Assembly (NCBI RefSeq): GCF_026212465.1
Contig: NC_080056.1
Coordinates: forward strand, 7,906,517-7,970,516
Reading direction: 5' to 3'
Length of the DNA: 64,000 bases
Origin: Amaranthus tricolor
Lineage: Eukaryota > Streptophyta > Magnoliopsida > Caryophyllales > Amaranthaceae
Part shown: one piece after another, positions 38,801-53,655 of the stretch
How positions within the stretch are numbered: position 1 is the stretch's first letter
Layout of the letters: every line of letters starts with the position of its first letter
Notes under the pieces: model-generated
The model's database searches: none
What the model was told of the DNA's origin: nothing
Seen by the model: only the letters and a program-made list of their open reading frames with translations
Made by a program: the position numbers and the translations under genes

Positions 38801-39198
38801 CCTTTAATTTAGTAAACATGACACTAAAATGGACTAACTCAATTTTTTTTGATGATTTGGGTAGAGGAGGACAGTGGAATTCAGGTGGGAATTGTGATGG
38901 AGAAACAGAACCAATAAGAAATGACACACACCTAGCACCATATCCATGGATGATGAAGATTTTGGAATCAATGATCTCAGAAATGAAGACACCAGTGGTG
39001 TATCTCAACATTACTAAGATGACTGGTTACAGAAAAGATGCACACCCATCAATATACAGGCAACCAGGGACTCGTAGGCGGCATGGCATGATTCAAGATT
39101 GTAGCCATTGGTGTCTTCCTGGGGTTCCTGACTCATGGAACCACCTTCTCTATGCTTCTTTGTTCATGTCTTCCCAAAGCTCTATTAGAACCCAATAG
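35830..39198 (+). CDS. TBL/PMR5-family putative polysaccharide O-acetyltransferase A
   Basis: Five exons, 35830-36377, 36728-36920, 37843-38042, 38112-38270 and 38865-39198, encode 477 residues. TRICHOME BIREFRINGENCE-LIKE proteins are Golgi type II membrane enzymes, several of which acetylate cell-wall xylan, mannan or pectin. Visible: a basic start and membrane anchor (20-34), a Ser/Thr-rich stem, the PMR5N cysteine domain (128-182; [23 protein letters not shown]), the GDS motif ([12 protein letters not shown], Ser204), [21 protein letters not shown] and the C-terminal [15 protein letters not shown] with the Asp445/His448 pair. All catalytic elements are intact. It looks closest to the TBR/TBL1-6 group, but I cannot name the orthologue or substrate. 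Intron 2 carries a Mutator MITE and intron 4 a TRIM-like fragment. It converges with a second TBL gene. Confidence 0.92.
37156..37640. mobile_element. Mutator-type MITE with 9-bp target duplication
   Basis: A 485-bp element in TBL-A intron 2. TTTGTTAAA flanks it exactly on both sides (37147-37155 and 37641-37649), the 9-bp duplication typical of Mutator elements. The ends are GAGAAAATTCCACATGCTAG and, inverted, GGGAAATTCCACGTGGTAG. The inverted arms extend for about 200 bp (for example TAATTTATGCCTT, TTCACCATTTTGACGTTTCT). No coding capacity, so it must be mobilised in trans. Its GGGAAATT tip resembles the tip of the MULE at 22328. Confidence 0.92.
38281..38400 (-). mobile_element. TRIM-like fragment in TBL-A intron 4
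   Basis: Contains, on the minus strand, the internal and LTR words shared with the copies at 41320-41700 and 49960-50235 (CACACTTCTAGACTCTAGCC, AAGGCTTTCATGTAAAGGGA). It is antisense to the gene. Confidence 0.5.
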
Positions 39199-39521
39199 CT
39201 TTTTCTTTTTTTTTTTCCCTTTTCCTTTATTTGTTGTAGGGTAATGTGAAAAACATGTTTGCCGATTCGATGATAAATTTGTTATTAAGCTTGTACACAA
39301 AATCCATATAAAAAGAGAGTTAATTGCACACAAATTTAATGAGGTTTCATTTAAAATTCAATTGGTCCATCAAGCTTATTTGTCAGTTAACCTGTCTTTG
39401 ATTTTTTAATGTGGGATTATATATGGTTATTTTTTCAACATATGATGGATCAAATTGTACATTGGAGTATGATTTTGTGTTGGTTGTACTTGTATAGTTG
39501 TGTAACATTACATTATTCTAA

Positions 39522-39823
39522 CGACCCGTTTGATTAGTGGTATTAAATGGTGGTAATGAGAATGATTTATAGTATAAAATTTTATCAAAATTTTCATATC
39601 ATTCCCATGGTAATAAAACTTTGATCACAAAAAATTTTTTTTGTTTACAAATTTACATTACCACCTTATATCACCTCTCCCAAAGGTAATATATTAGAAT
39701 GAATTTCATGAAAAAAATGAGATGATTGAAGTTGGACAAACATGCCCATCAAGGTAACCAAGAGATTTTTCAACCAAAATTACACTAGTTTTTCATTCCC
39801 ATTACCACCTACCAAACGGGCCG
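39522..39823. mobile_element. Harbinger-type MITE between the TBL genes
   Basis: 302 bp with termini CGACCCGTTTG and, inverted, CGGCCCGTTTGG. The arms continue with GGTGGTAATGAGAATG against GGTGGTAATGGGAATG. TAA flanks both sides (39519-39521, 39824-39826). Confidence 0.8.
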
Positions 39824-40478
39824 TAATATCAATAAGCAATTTATTATGAGTTGCAAAATGTAAATGAATTTAGAGAGCTTATTTGATGTGCTGAATTCGG
39901 AGACCATCTTTATTATGCTTGAGAAGAAAATTGAAGAGACACTATTGTAGGCTTAGTGAAGAGAATAGAAGGGAAGAGCTACAAAAGGAGATAATGAGAA
40001 TCTAACCTAAGTCTAACCTTGAAAAAGTGATACATACTCTGATGAGACAAAATCCAATTTTCATTGAAGTACGAGCCACTATTTATCACTAGTAAAAATG
40101 AATCGTAAAAACTAAGAAGTAAAAAAGAGCCTTTTAAAACTAAAGTTTAAGTTAGATTGGGATCATCTTTGAATTGGTATAAATTTGAACTTGTTGCACT
40201 TTAATCTATACTCTAACGGTCTGTTTGGTAAATGATATTAAATAACGAAAAAATAGTAAAAAACAGTGTAATTTTAGTGGAAAAATCTATTAATAAGCTT
40301 AATAATCATACTTGCTCTACTTCAGTCATTTCATTTTCTTTACAAAATTATGCATTACCATATGGAAAGTGGCTTTAACTAGTAATAGAAATTCATAAGC
40401 AAAGTCTTTTTTCATTAGCATGAAAATTTCATAGTATTCTTCTAGAAAATTTATACTACAAATTATTGTTTATTACTA

Positions 40479-40706
40479 CTTCCTCCAATTCACTGAAAAT
40501 GTGACATTTATCTTTTGACACTATTCACTTATTACTTTTTAATTTGTATTTTATTTTTAATCTAGAAATCAAATCATAGTCAAGTGAAATCTTGTTTGAT
40601 TTATCTCAATTATTAATCTCCACTTAATAAGAGATATTAATCATTAAATAAATGCATTAGATAGCGTGAAAAAGTAAATATCTCATTTTTAGTGAATTGG
40701 AGGGAG
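40479..40706. mobile_element. Stowaway (Tc1/mariner) MITE
   Basis: 228 bp with termini CTTCCTCCAATTCACTGAAA and, inverted, CTCCCTCCAATTCACTAAAA. TA dinucleotides flank both sides. It lies just beyond the 3' end of TBL-B. Confidence 0.85.
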
Positions 40707-40808
40707 TACTATTTTAATACTTAACAACCAAACCTAACTTAAATGTCAAAATTCCAAGATTTTTGAAGAATAGAGTACACAAAAAGACCAATGTGTAAAA
40801 GTATAATA

Positions 40809-43800
40809 CTAACTGCACCAACAATACAAGATCAAAACAAAAGAAACAAATATGAATACAAGAATGATATGAGCACTTGAGACTACCCTAAAAACATTAG
40901 TATTTTTGTTGGAGCTTGGTTCTAAAGAGAGTAACAAAGAGGCATACAAAAGTTGGTTCCATGAGTCTGGCACACCAGGAAGACACCAATGGCTACAATC
41001 TTGGAAACCACCTCGACTTCCCGGCTGTCGATACTTGGATGGATGCCCATCTTTTCTGTAATCAGTCAATCTTGTAATGTTTAGATACACCACAGGAGTC
41101 TCCATTCTTGAAATTACAGTTTCAAGAGTTTGCATTGACAATGGATATGATGTTAATGATTTTTCATCTGTTATTGGTTCTGTTTCTTTGTCACAACTTC
41201 CTCCTGTATCCCAATCACCTCCTCTACATTGATGGAATCAAAACGCAAAATGTTAAAGTACATAATATATTCTCGGGCTTCAATTATAAGTTTAAACTTT
41301 TGATTGAATTTGTTTTTTAATATGGTATCAAAAGTCAGCGTGACAAAAGGTCATGAGTTTAATCTCAACCACTCCTCATTTAAAGTGGAAAATATAGAGC
41401 CTTGTATGAGAAGGGTCTTTGTTGCATCCATACTTCTAATTTAAAAGGCTCTTATATGGAAGGACATATTAGTAAGTAGAGTATATAACATATTTAGAGG
41501 CCTCAACAATAAGCTTTAACTTTTGTTTGAGTGTGCTCTTTAACATTGTATCAGAATCCAACGTGACAAAGAGGTCATGGTTGGAAGTAAAATAATTAAC
41601 GCCAGGTATGAGGAGGATCTGTGCTGCATCTACAATTTTAACTTAAAAAGACTCTCGTATGAGGGGGACATGTTAGAGTATATGACATATTCTGGAGTGA
41701 AAAAATTGGTTTATACATTTGCATAATTTTGATACCAATTTTAGATAAGAGTGAAAAGTTACTTACTGGAAGTGAGTATTGGAATAGCCTGCAAAAAAAA
41801 CTTGGGTTTTGTTTTTGTTTACATTTTTATCAACCCAATTTGCCCAAGTGTTTAATGCTTTGGTATATGCTACTCCTACATCCATTTTATAGTGTATACT
41901 ATCACCCTCCTGGAAAAAATTCTCCCTGCAAATGATATGAGAACTTATAAAGGTATTAGTAAAATGTTGCCCATTGTGCGAAAATAAGGCCATTTATTTA
42001 AAGTTTTTAAATTTATCAAACTATTATTATCCGAAACCATATTTTAGGTTATTTTAAGGGTTATTTCATGATTCCAGATTTATAACCTACTTTGCGGTAC
42101 TACAATTGCTTCACTCTTGTTATGGAGCTACCGCATCTAACATCTTTTTATTATAGGGTAGGTCGAGAAAATAAAAAATTTGGGTAAAACTTGATCCCAA
42201 AACCATGTCCGAAAAATGGTTATTAGCTATAATTAAGACCATATCTATTTCTCTAACAATAAGAGTTTTTTAATTTTACTAAAATGATGAAAACTTAACT
42301 TTAATGAAGTAATATAAACATATTTAAATAAGAAAAGATAAATTTATGTTTAAACAATACTATCATAATAAGATAAAATAAAGATGGCCAATAGATATCA
42401 ATTGAATATTATTTCGATTGAAGTATATACCGTCTTATGAGGTAAAAAGTTTTGAATTCGATTCTTACTCCTTTATTCTACCATAGTAAAAAAAGGCCAA
42501 TGCATATTTGAATTTGTCGGATAAAAAGAAAAAAGCAATGGTGAGAAAAGAATACCCATTTCTAGACTTGTTATGATTCCACCAATGACCAGTGTTGAAG
42601 ATAAGAAAATCAGCATCATGGTATTTGGAGATACTACCTTCCATTGTGTCAATCCTTAATGTATCTCTTCTTCCTGGGAGTTGCCTTTGTTGGACTAGGA
42701 AGGGTGCTGTGATGAATATTATGCTGCTGTTAAAATCCTAATCAAACATTTCCATCAAAAAGAAAACAAATTAATTAGTGGTCCTACGTTATGGTTTTTT
42801 AATTATATAAATGCTGCAAATTTAAAGAGACCGAGAAAGTAACTTTTAAGACTTCGGGAAAAATTGTCATCCAATATTGTTTTTATTCTATAGTAATTTA
42901 ATTTTACATAAGTCCTTGAAAATTTTGGGATGGTCAAGTTTCAAAATCTAACTTATGGTACTTGAGGTCAAAGTTTGACTATATTGATATTTGTTAAGAT
43001 ACCAAATCAAATAAAAGCGTATTGAGGTCTTGAGATATGTTATATATTCGCATGCCCCTTTTTACGAGAGCTATATAGGTTAGAAGTGTGAATACAATAT
43101 AAATTCTATATCTGACACGAAATAAGTTAAATGAGGGGTGAGTAAAATTTAAAAACTTGACCTCTTGTCACATTGACTCTGATACCATGTTGATAAACTA
43201 ACTTAATTAAAAATTTAAGTCGATGGTTCAGAATTCAGAAATATATTATATATATACTATCAATATGACTTTACTTCTCATGTCTTTTTCTTTGAGATTA
43301 CGATTAATATGTGAGAGACATATAGCTATCGATAGCAATCTCAAAACGGTGGACCGGTGGAGTTCATATCAAAATAGACAATTTGTACGGTCTGATTGGA
43401 AGAAAATTAAATTTGTCAATAGATTCTATACATTTGTATACAAGAATGTGATGAAATTAGTTACCTGGACATGATAGGAATGAAAATCTCTTGATCTTGA
43501 TAATTGGTTGATTTTAAACATCTTCAAAGAACAAATTAAAGATTGACACATGTTCCTATTTAGTGAATCTCCCACAAATACTAATCTCTTCCCTCTTAAC
43601 ATCTCCATCATCTTCATTGCATCAAACCTAGTATTCAATTCTAACTTTGTCATAAATCAAAATCAAACATCACAACTTTTTTCTAAACAATATACGCCAC
43701 CAAATAACATTGACATTGAGATAATAAAATAACGACCTAATAACATTGAATCGTAATAATGATTGAGCTACATTCGTCTTTCTAATTCACCACTTTTAAT

Positions 43801-44663
43801 TTTAAATTTAAGTTAACTTCACTTTTAACTCATACTTTTCATAAAGTTATATTTATAAGCAACAAATTAAAAGAAAAATCATTATATTTTAAGCCATTTA
43901 AAACAAGTATTTTGAAAATTTGGACTATGCCCATAACATTTTCCCATTATTTCTTAAAAGGAAAATGATAATACACTTTAAACTTCTTTATCTTTTTCAT
44001 TTTATATCAATTGCAAAATAAGTGAAATTGAATGGAAAAGGAATATTCGATTGAAAAATAAAACAAAAACTAAATGGGGATATAAATAAGTAATTAAGAC
44101 GGAGAAATAATATAAATATATGAATGAGATAAAAAAAATATTATAACCATTGCCAAAAAATAATTTTTTTATAAATTAATGACACAAATCAAAATAAGAG
44201 GACACAGGAAGTATAATAAACAAAAAAAACACAAATTCTTGTGAAAGAGACAATCTCTAATTAGACCGGCCCATTATATATTTTTTAAAATATTATAACT
44301 AAGTATTAAGAATGATGTAAGTAGACATTTAAGATATTAAAAGTAGACATTAAAGATACGATAAGTTCGCATTAAAGATAATGTAAGTAGGTATTAAGAA
44401 TACGGTAAATAAGCATTAATCTTTAATGGACTGGGCTTGAGATACGTCTCTCAAAGAGACGGTATCTCAAGAGACTAACTGCAAACAAAAAACATTATTT
44501 CATTACTCAATGACATTAAATAACTCATTTCTATAGGAATTTGACGGAATCAAATGTACACAATCTTAATTTTGTTAGCCAGTGATAACAAAGAGATATT
44601 TATCCATTGACATTTCATAACAACATGATCCCTAACTTCACATAGGTAAAAAAAAATGCACTC

Positions 44664-44695
<32 letters not shown>

Positions 44696-45068
44696 CCGAC
44701 TTTGGAATATTGCATCCATAAGGCTGCCACCGGTACTTAAGATAAGTGCGATCAAAACGGCCATTCTTGATACAATTGAACTCACGTTCAACAAACGGGC
44801 AAGACCCGGGTGAATAAATGGGTTCGGAATTATTGTCAAATAGCCATCTTCCATCAAATATATCACAAGTAGTAGAGTCTGAAAATGAGAGAATTTGGGA
44901 AGAGAAAGATGATGCACTTGAAAGTAGACTACTATTTGAGATTAATGGGTAATTTTTTACTATAATGAGAATTGGAAAAATAAGAAGTAAAAATGCTAAA
45001 ATCAATCTTGTTTTTGTTGATGGAGGAGGAGTTTGATGATTTGAAATAATGTTTGGTAAAATTGACAT
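40809..45068 (-). CDS. TBL/PMR5-family putative polysaccharide O-acetyltransferase B
   Basis: Exons in transcript order: 44701-45068, 43465-43627, 42556-42737, 41767-41925 and 40809-41223, encoding 428 residues. The plan is the same as TBL-A: membrane anchor (21-38), PMR5N domain (67-122; [16 protein letters not shown]), GDS motif ([12 protein letters not shown], Ser144), [10 protein letters not shown], and [15 protein letters not shown] with Asp366 and His369. Differences from its partner: a shorter stem, ten codons fewer in exon 2, Cys for Trp after the GDS block, Gln291 where TBL-A has Arg (HFQGGDW), and a 40-residue C-terminal extension ending in a hydrophobic stretch (409-427). The first donor is GTCGG followed at once by a 27-base T run. 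No stop or frameshift is seen, so I call it intact but divergent. Introns 2 and 4 contain TRIM-like elements. Confidence 0.88.
41320..41700 (+). mobile_element. Tandem TRIM-like retroelement in TBL-B intron 4
   Basis: Two successive primer-binding-like sites (TGGTATCAAAAG at 41332, TTGTATCAGAATC at 41545), each followed by an internal segment and a purine tract. LTR sequence follows each (AGAGTATATAACATATTTAG; TGTTAGAGTATATGACATAT). The order internal-LTR-internal-LTR implies a tandem array with a period of about 210 bp. TGGTATCAGAGC-like sites match the initiator-Met tRNA primer site used by many plant LTR elements. No coding. Confidence 0.65.
43005..43215 (-). mobile_element. TRIM-like retroelement in TBL-B intron 2
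   Basis: On the minus strand: LTR end TTTATCAACA, primer site TGGTATCAGAGTC, a short internal region, polypurine tract AAAAAGGGG, then LTR start with GAATATATAACATATCTCAA. The internal region is about 150 bp, as in miniature terminal-repeat retrotransposons. Confidence 0.65.
44222..44475. mobile_element. AAATTCTTGTG...GAGAC repeat, longer copy
   Basis: Starts ACAAATTCTTGTGAAAGAGA and ends ACGTCTCTCAAAGAGACGG then GAGACTAACTG. The middle is built from four or five degenerate units around AAGTAGRCATTAAAGATA (44300-44410). Same ends as 3800-3932. Confidence 0.65.
44669..44695. repeat. 27-base A run next to TBL-B exon 1 donor
   Basis: Reads as T27 in the transcript sense, starting five bases after the exon 1 donor at 44700. 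Such runs vary in length between individuals and are prone to sequencing error. Confidence 0.9.
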
Positions 45069-48000
45069 TGTTATGGATAATGGGAAATTGTGTGATTAGT
45101 TGATGATCATTGTTCATATACTAAGATAATTTGTATTTTAAGGCAAAATATACACTTTAAGTGAGAAATAGTCAATTAGGATGTAATAAAATAGTGTAAC
45201 CTTTGAGTGCAAAACAAATTAATTTGTATAACTTTTTTCAAGTCTAAGATTTTTAAGAGGGATACTTCAAAACATGTTGCATCTTTATTGTAGATTGATC
45301 AATCAAGCTTTGGAAATATGCAATATTAATTAATTTCTTGATTATTGTTGTTTGATCATCATAAATTCATAATGTTATTTTATTTTGAGTGTAACTTTTT
45401 TGTTTATGTTATAATTAACAAGTCATAATTTTTTCATTTACTTTTATATTCATATAAAAGATATAAAAAAAATTAAACTAATATTTTTATATTGCTAATA
45501 TAATGTTTTTAACCCTCCTTCACCTAAAATTTTGGCATCTTTTTCGTTGCCAATAGTTATAACTTATAAGCATGATGATGGTTATTACTAATATACTAAG
45601 ACATTGCTAATTTACTAGCCTTCCTTCAAAATACTTGGTTCTTAAGAGTCCACAAATATATTAATCAATCATTAACTTATAAGTTGTATTTAGATTGAGA
45701 AAAATGGAGAGAATAAAAGAAAAATAATGTATTTTTTTTTTGTTCAGATAATAATTTTAAAAGAAAGAATTTGAAAGAAAGTGCATAAAAGCAATTTAAA
45801 CTTTTAAATTTTGTTGCAGTGTAAAATTAAAAGAAAATAATTTCTCCTTTTTCGTTCCTTTGCTTCCCTCCTAAATGAACAAGGAAAATTTTTGGTATTA
45901 TTTTCTTCTTTACTTTCTCGTTCCTCCCTTCATCTTCTCTTCCTTTTCTTTCCTTCTTTAACTTTTATACAAACAAAGTGGTAGCATTACTTACCTATAA
46001 CTTCCTTTACGAAAAAGGATTGCAGGGTTCCCTCTCCTCAAGTTCTGCTTGATGGTGAGTTACATTTCAACTTTCTACCTTTTTAGTGGTTATAGCCCCA
46101 GATAGAGGTGCATAATGGGGCAGGTCGATCAAACAGGTTAAGAGTTAGGTTACTTTTAAATGGATCATTAATGAATTTGTTTGATAATGAAACAGATCAT
46201 TATAGGGCTTTGTTGTAAAAGGTTAGGTCTTATCGGGCCGATATAGGTCATCATTGGGCATAGTTGCCAAAAAACTACTCTCACGTTTTAAACATTATAT
46301 ATATATATGCGGGTTGACCCAATGGCTACGTAATCGGACTAAAACATCATTGGTTGAACTATTTTAAACAGGTGGAGGCAAGTCAAGTCTAAATGGGCAT
46401 CGACCCCCCAATCCCAACCCGACCCGATTAACAAATCTAATCCCATGATATATTATTGACTTTATCACGCCCCTCAGACAAGAACTCTTTAGGATAGAAT
46501 TGTGTATGCGATAAATGCCCTCCTCTCACATGGTATTTAAAATTCCAATTGAAATATAAGGGATAGATAAGATTTGAATATGTGACATTTTATTACGTTG
46601 GCTTCTGATACTATTTCAAGGAACTAAATCAACAAAAAGCTTACAAAGTTACAAGTCTTGTCTGAGACCGTCTCACCTTGAGACGAGCACATACAATCAA
46701 CTTAATTCTCCAATTCATCATTTTAAAAGCGTTAAAGATCACTTTAGGTTACAAGTGATCACTTGGGATGACAAAATAGGCGGGTGTACGGTATGCACTC
46801 CTCAATACCTATACCCACGTCCTATCCACCATCCATGGCGGGTAGAATTTTCATACCCACGTCTGTTCACTTGATTATACATTCAAACTCATCCCCACCT
46901 ACTTTGGCCTATTGGATATACGCAAGATGAGTATACCCACCTTACATTCACTCCAAGTTCATACTATATACTTTATCAATCCTTAAAAATTTGTTCGTAT
47001 CTGGTTTTGTTTAAACCATATAATGTATTAAAAAAAAATTGATTTTCTTAAATGTCAACAGTTTTTAACTAAAAATATACAAAATTAATATAGATAAATA
47101 CGTTGTAGATGTAGGGTAGACGACTATGGATGGGGCGGGTAGGTATCGGGTGGGGCAGGTGGGTGTGAGGATGGGCGGGTGGGTATAGAGCGAGTAAGAC
47201 CTCATACCCATCACCTACCCACTTATTCATGGCGAGCAAGACTTTTCATACCCATACCCACCCATTATCCACTAAAATCATACCTATATCCGTCTCAACT
47301 AAGGCGGATACGGTGTGAGACCCGTTTAATTTTACATGTCTGTCATCTTTAGTGATCACTTTAAAATTATAAGAACAATTATTTTAAATCTTTAAGTGAT
47401 CACTTAGCTTTATATTTGATTGTAAGTGGTCACTTTAAAGTTATAATTGATCACTTTAAGATTGTAAGTTATCATTTTAAAGTTATAAGTAAGAATGAAA
47501 TATCCCATTCAACTCAGAATATCCGCCATCTAATTTCAAAAACCGGATAATTTATCCGATTTTTGAAGATAAGATGTTTAGGTTTCAAATTTTTTATTTA
47601 TTATTTTGGTAAATGAAGAGTAATCCGAGCATAGAGAGATGAGGGAAAAACACCATGATATCAATGTTTTAAGGTAAAGGACAATTGCAGTTACAAATGT
47701 AAGATAGATATTTGAAACACAAGACGAAGGCAAACTCTAAAAAAGATCGTCATCCCACATTCTTGTTAATCCTAACAGCTCACGTATCGCCATAATTCGA
47801 TCCCTCAAACATACTAACAATGAAAAAATGATTATTTTACAAGTTATTTATCCTAAAATATATTATGCTTATAATATAATGTCGTCACGCCATAACCATA
47901 TACAATCCTTTTTTTGTTTCATCAACGTGTAAACAATGATTCTATTAACGTTAAAGTTCCCAAACTAATACGATTGTTTGTATATGGGATTCTTGATTGA

Positions 48001-48680
48001 GGTAATTTCACTAAGAGACGGTCTCTCAAAAGAGTAGCTTGATAAATAAATACGATTAAATTTGATTTGACTTATTTTGAGTGATTGAGAATTCATTTTA
48101 ATTAACGAGAAGAGTGAATTGGTTTTCTATGCAGGTGGTGAGGAACAAATTTCTATCACTAGTTGTAGAACTTATTAAGGCTGGCGCCAATGGCATAGCT
48201 ATCTTTCTAAACTTCTTTTCCAAACATAAATAGTTATACAAGGACACCTAAAAAAATGTTAATATTACCTCCATTTTAATTTGTTTGTTATAATTTGACT
48301 AATAGCGTCAAAACATTTTTGTCAAATTGAAACCGAAGGAGCATAACAATGGTTGTCATATTGGTAAAGTTAATATTTTAAAACTAAAAATCAAAATTTC
48401 GTCACCGTCATCGTCTCTATGAAAAACAATAAATTTCGCGTCTTTAATATTTCACCCAAGTTTCACTAGTTTTTTTCACAAGGTCAATGAAAAAAAATAT
48501 TCAATTACTGTGTCAACTCATAATTGTCAGATACTAAATTTTCAAATTGAACTATAGAGAATGAATTAGGGGGGCTCTAATAAGGAATTGACTCCATAGT
48601 ATGTGATTTCCTCAAATACTAATTAACCCATCATGCACACTCCCCTTAACTATCTATCTATGTCTTTTGTAAAGTTTTCT
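45069..48680. other. TBL-B to CEP intergenic repeats
   Basis: No gene recognised in 3.6 kb. Contents: an A/T-rich stretch (45120-45700), a fold-back-like segment (45690-45985), a possible hAT MITE with TAGAGGTGCATAATGGG (46101-46440), a TRIM-like fragment on the minus strand with AGTATCAGAAGCC (46460-46640), the GAGAC/AGTGATCAC dispersed family (46650-46770 and 47330-47500) and a TACCCA/GGGTA-rich element at 46780-47330. Confidence 0.55.
46780..47330. repeat. TACCCA/TGGGTA-rich inverted element with G-rich core
   Basis: The left part is rich in TACCCACGTC / CATACCCAC and the right part in its own TACCCA words around a G-rich strand. Ends GGCGGGTGTACGGTATGC and, inverted, CACACCGTATCCGCC are loosely complementary. 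47131-47184 has runs GGGG, GGG, GGG, GGGG, GGG, GGG, GGG, GGG, dense enough to form a G-quadruplex. Confidence 0.55.
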
Positions 48681-48683
48681 AAG

Positions 48684-48692
48684 CTATAAAAC
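48684..48692 (+). promoter_or_regulatory. TATA box of the KDEL protease gene
   Basis: CTATAAAAC lies about 100 bases upstream of ATG 48793. A start around 48715-48725 would leave a short, pyrimidine-rich leader (TTCTTTCTTCTCTAAAG). This is the clearest TATA box in the window. Confidence 0.7.
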
Positions 48693-48792
48693 TCCCTCAT
48701 TGGTTTTAGTTTTCCATTTCCCCCCAAAACTCTTCTTTCTTCTCTAAAGTGATCATCACACAAACATTTTTCCATACCACATAAAACCAGTC

Positions 48793-52472
<3,680 letters not shown>

Positions 52473-53655
52473 GCTTCTTATTCATAAAAATATGTTTTTA
52501 TAAAGTTTAATTAACTTTCAAATTATGTTATTACAAGAAGATTCTGCATGTTCTAATTGTTGTTGAAAATAATCTAAGAGCTACTCTCGTGAGAAATAGT
52601 CTTTCGATGAGATGATCTCAAATAAGGAACATATATTCTCATAATATGTATGGCATGGTCTATATTTAACTCATATATAAAGCCTTTATGACGTAATTTG
52701 AGTCTGCAGTTTTAGGTGTTCATTAATTTACTTATTTTGATCAAGTAAAAAGTTAGTATCCATTCAATGGTATTATGGTTTCTGTTTTTTGGTTTTTTGA
52801 TTTTCAGCGTTGTATGATATTATGTAAAGATAAAGGACAATTCCAGTATCCCGCACAAGGCAAGGTCCAGATGAGGGTTTTGTCTTTCCCGAAAGAGGCG
52901 GACAAACCATACCTGATACCTTCAGAAAAGAGTAAAGAGGAATACGCGCAGTCAAGAAACCCCCGATTAAAAAGGATACAAGTCCTATGTTGAATAAAAA
53001 TTAGTCATATTTATTGGAAACCTGACATGATGATTATGAAAAATGACAATAAAAAAGTGAAGTACAATTTTTCTAATCAAGTATAAGTAAATACATAAGA
53101 TTTGTGAACAGATAACAATCTGAATTAATGAAACTACGATCATTGCAGATGATATCCGTGTATCCGACACTCTTACATGCTTTTTTCACATTGTTGTTTA
53201 ATACTAGTATACTACTTTCTTAAAAAAGTCTTTCAATGTGATACAATTTTTATATGGAATTATTTGATACAAATTTTATAAATGCAAGATTGATATCTAT
53301 CTTTAATGTCGAAAAATCTTCCTCAATACAATGTTTATATATATAGGAAAATATTGGAAAACATAAATCTAGCAGCCTTAATTATTGTTTAAACGCTTAT
53401 ATTTATAAGTTCCGTGGAAGTGAGCGACTAAGCTGCATGGATAGGAAGAACCTAATTTACCTGCAATAAGCAACAAATCTAAGTTAAGTGGTATCCCTTG
53501 CACAAATATACTTATGATTTTAGTTTAATCCTATTAATGATACTTAATTCACCCAAACTAACTTGGGTATCTATGAGCTTGTTTTTTTTTTTTAAAAAAA
53601 AAAAAAAAAGCTTAAGGATGAGCTATTATAATTAATTAAAAGTTTGCCAATTATT
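52473..53655. other. CEP 3' flank with a GC-richer island
   Basis: The 3' UTR lies directly after 52472. From 52806 to 52990 the sequence is clearly less AT-rich (CCGCACAAGGCAAGG, CCCGAAAGAGGCGGACAAAC, AATACGCGCAGTCAAG). It looks like a foreign insertion, possibly a SINE or other short repeat, but I cannot assign it. An open frame across it is not convincing as a gene. Confidence 0.45.

Noticed and set aside
52775..52993. 72-codon frame across the GC-richer island after the CEP gene
   Set aside because: No domain, no splice relation to CEP (whose KDEL stop is upstream), and the island looks like an inserted repeat.
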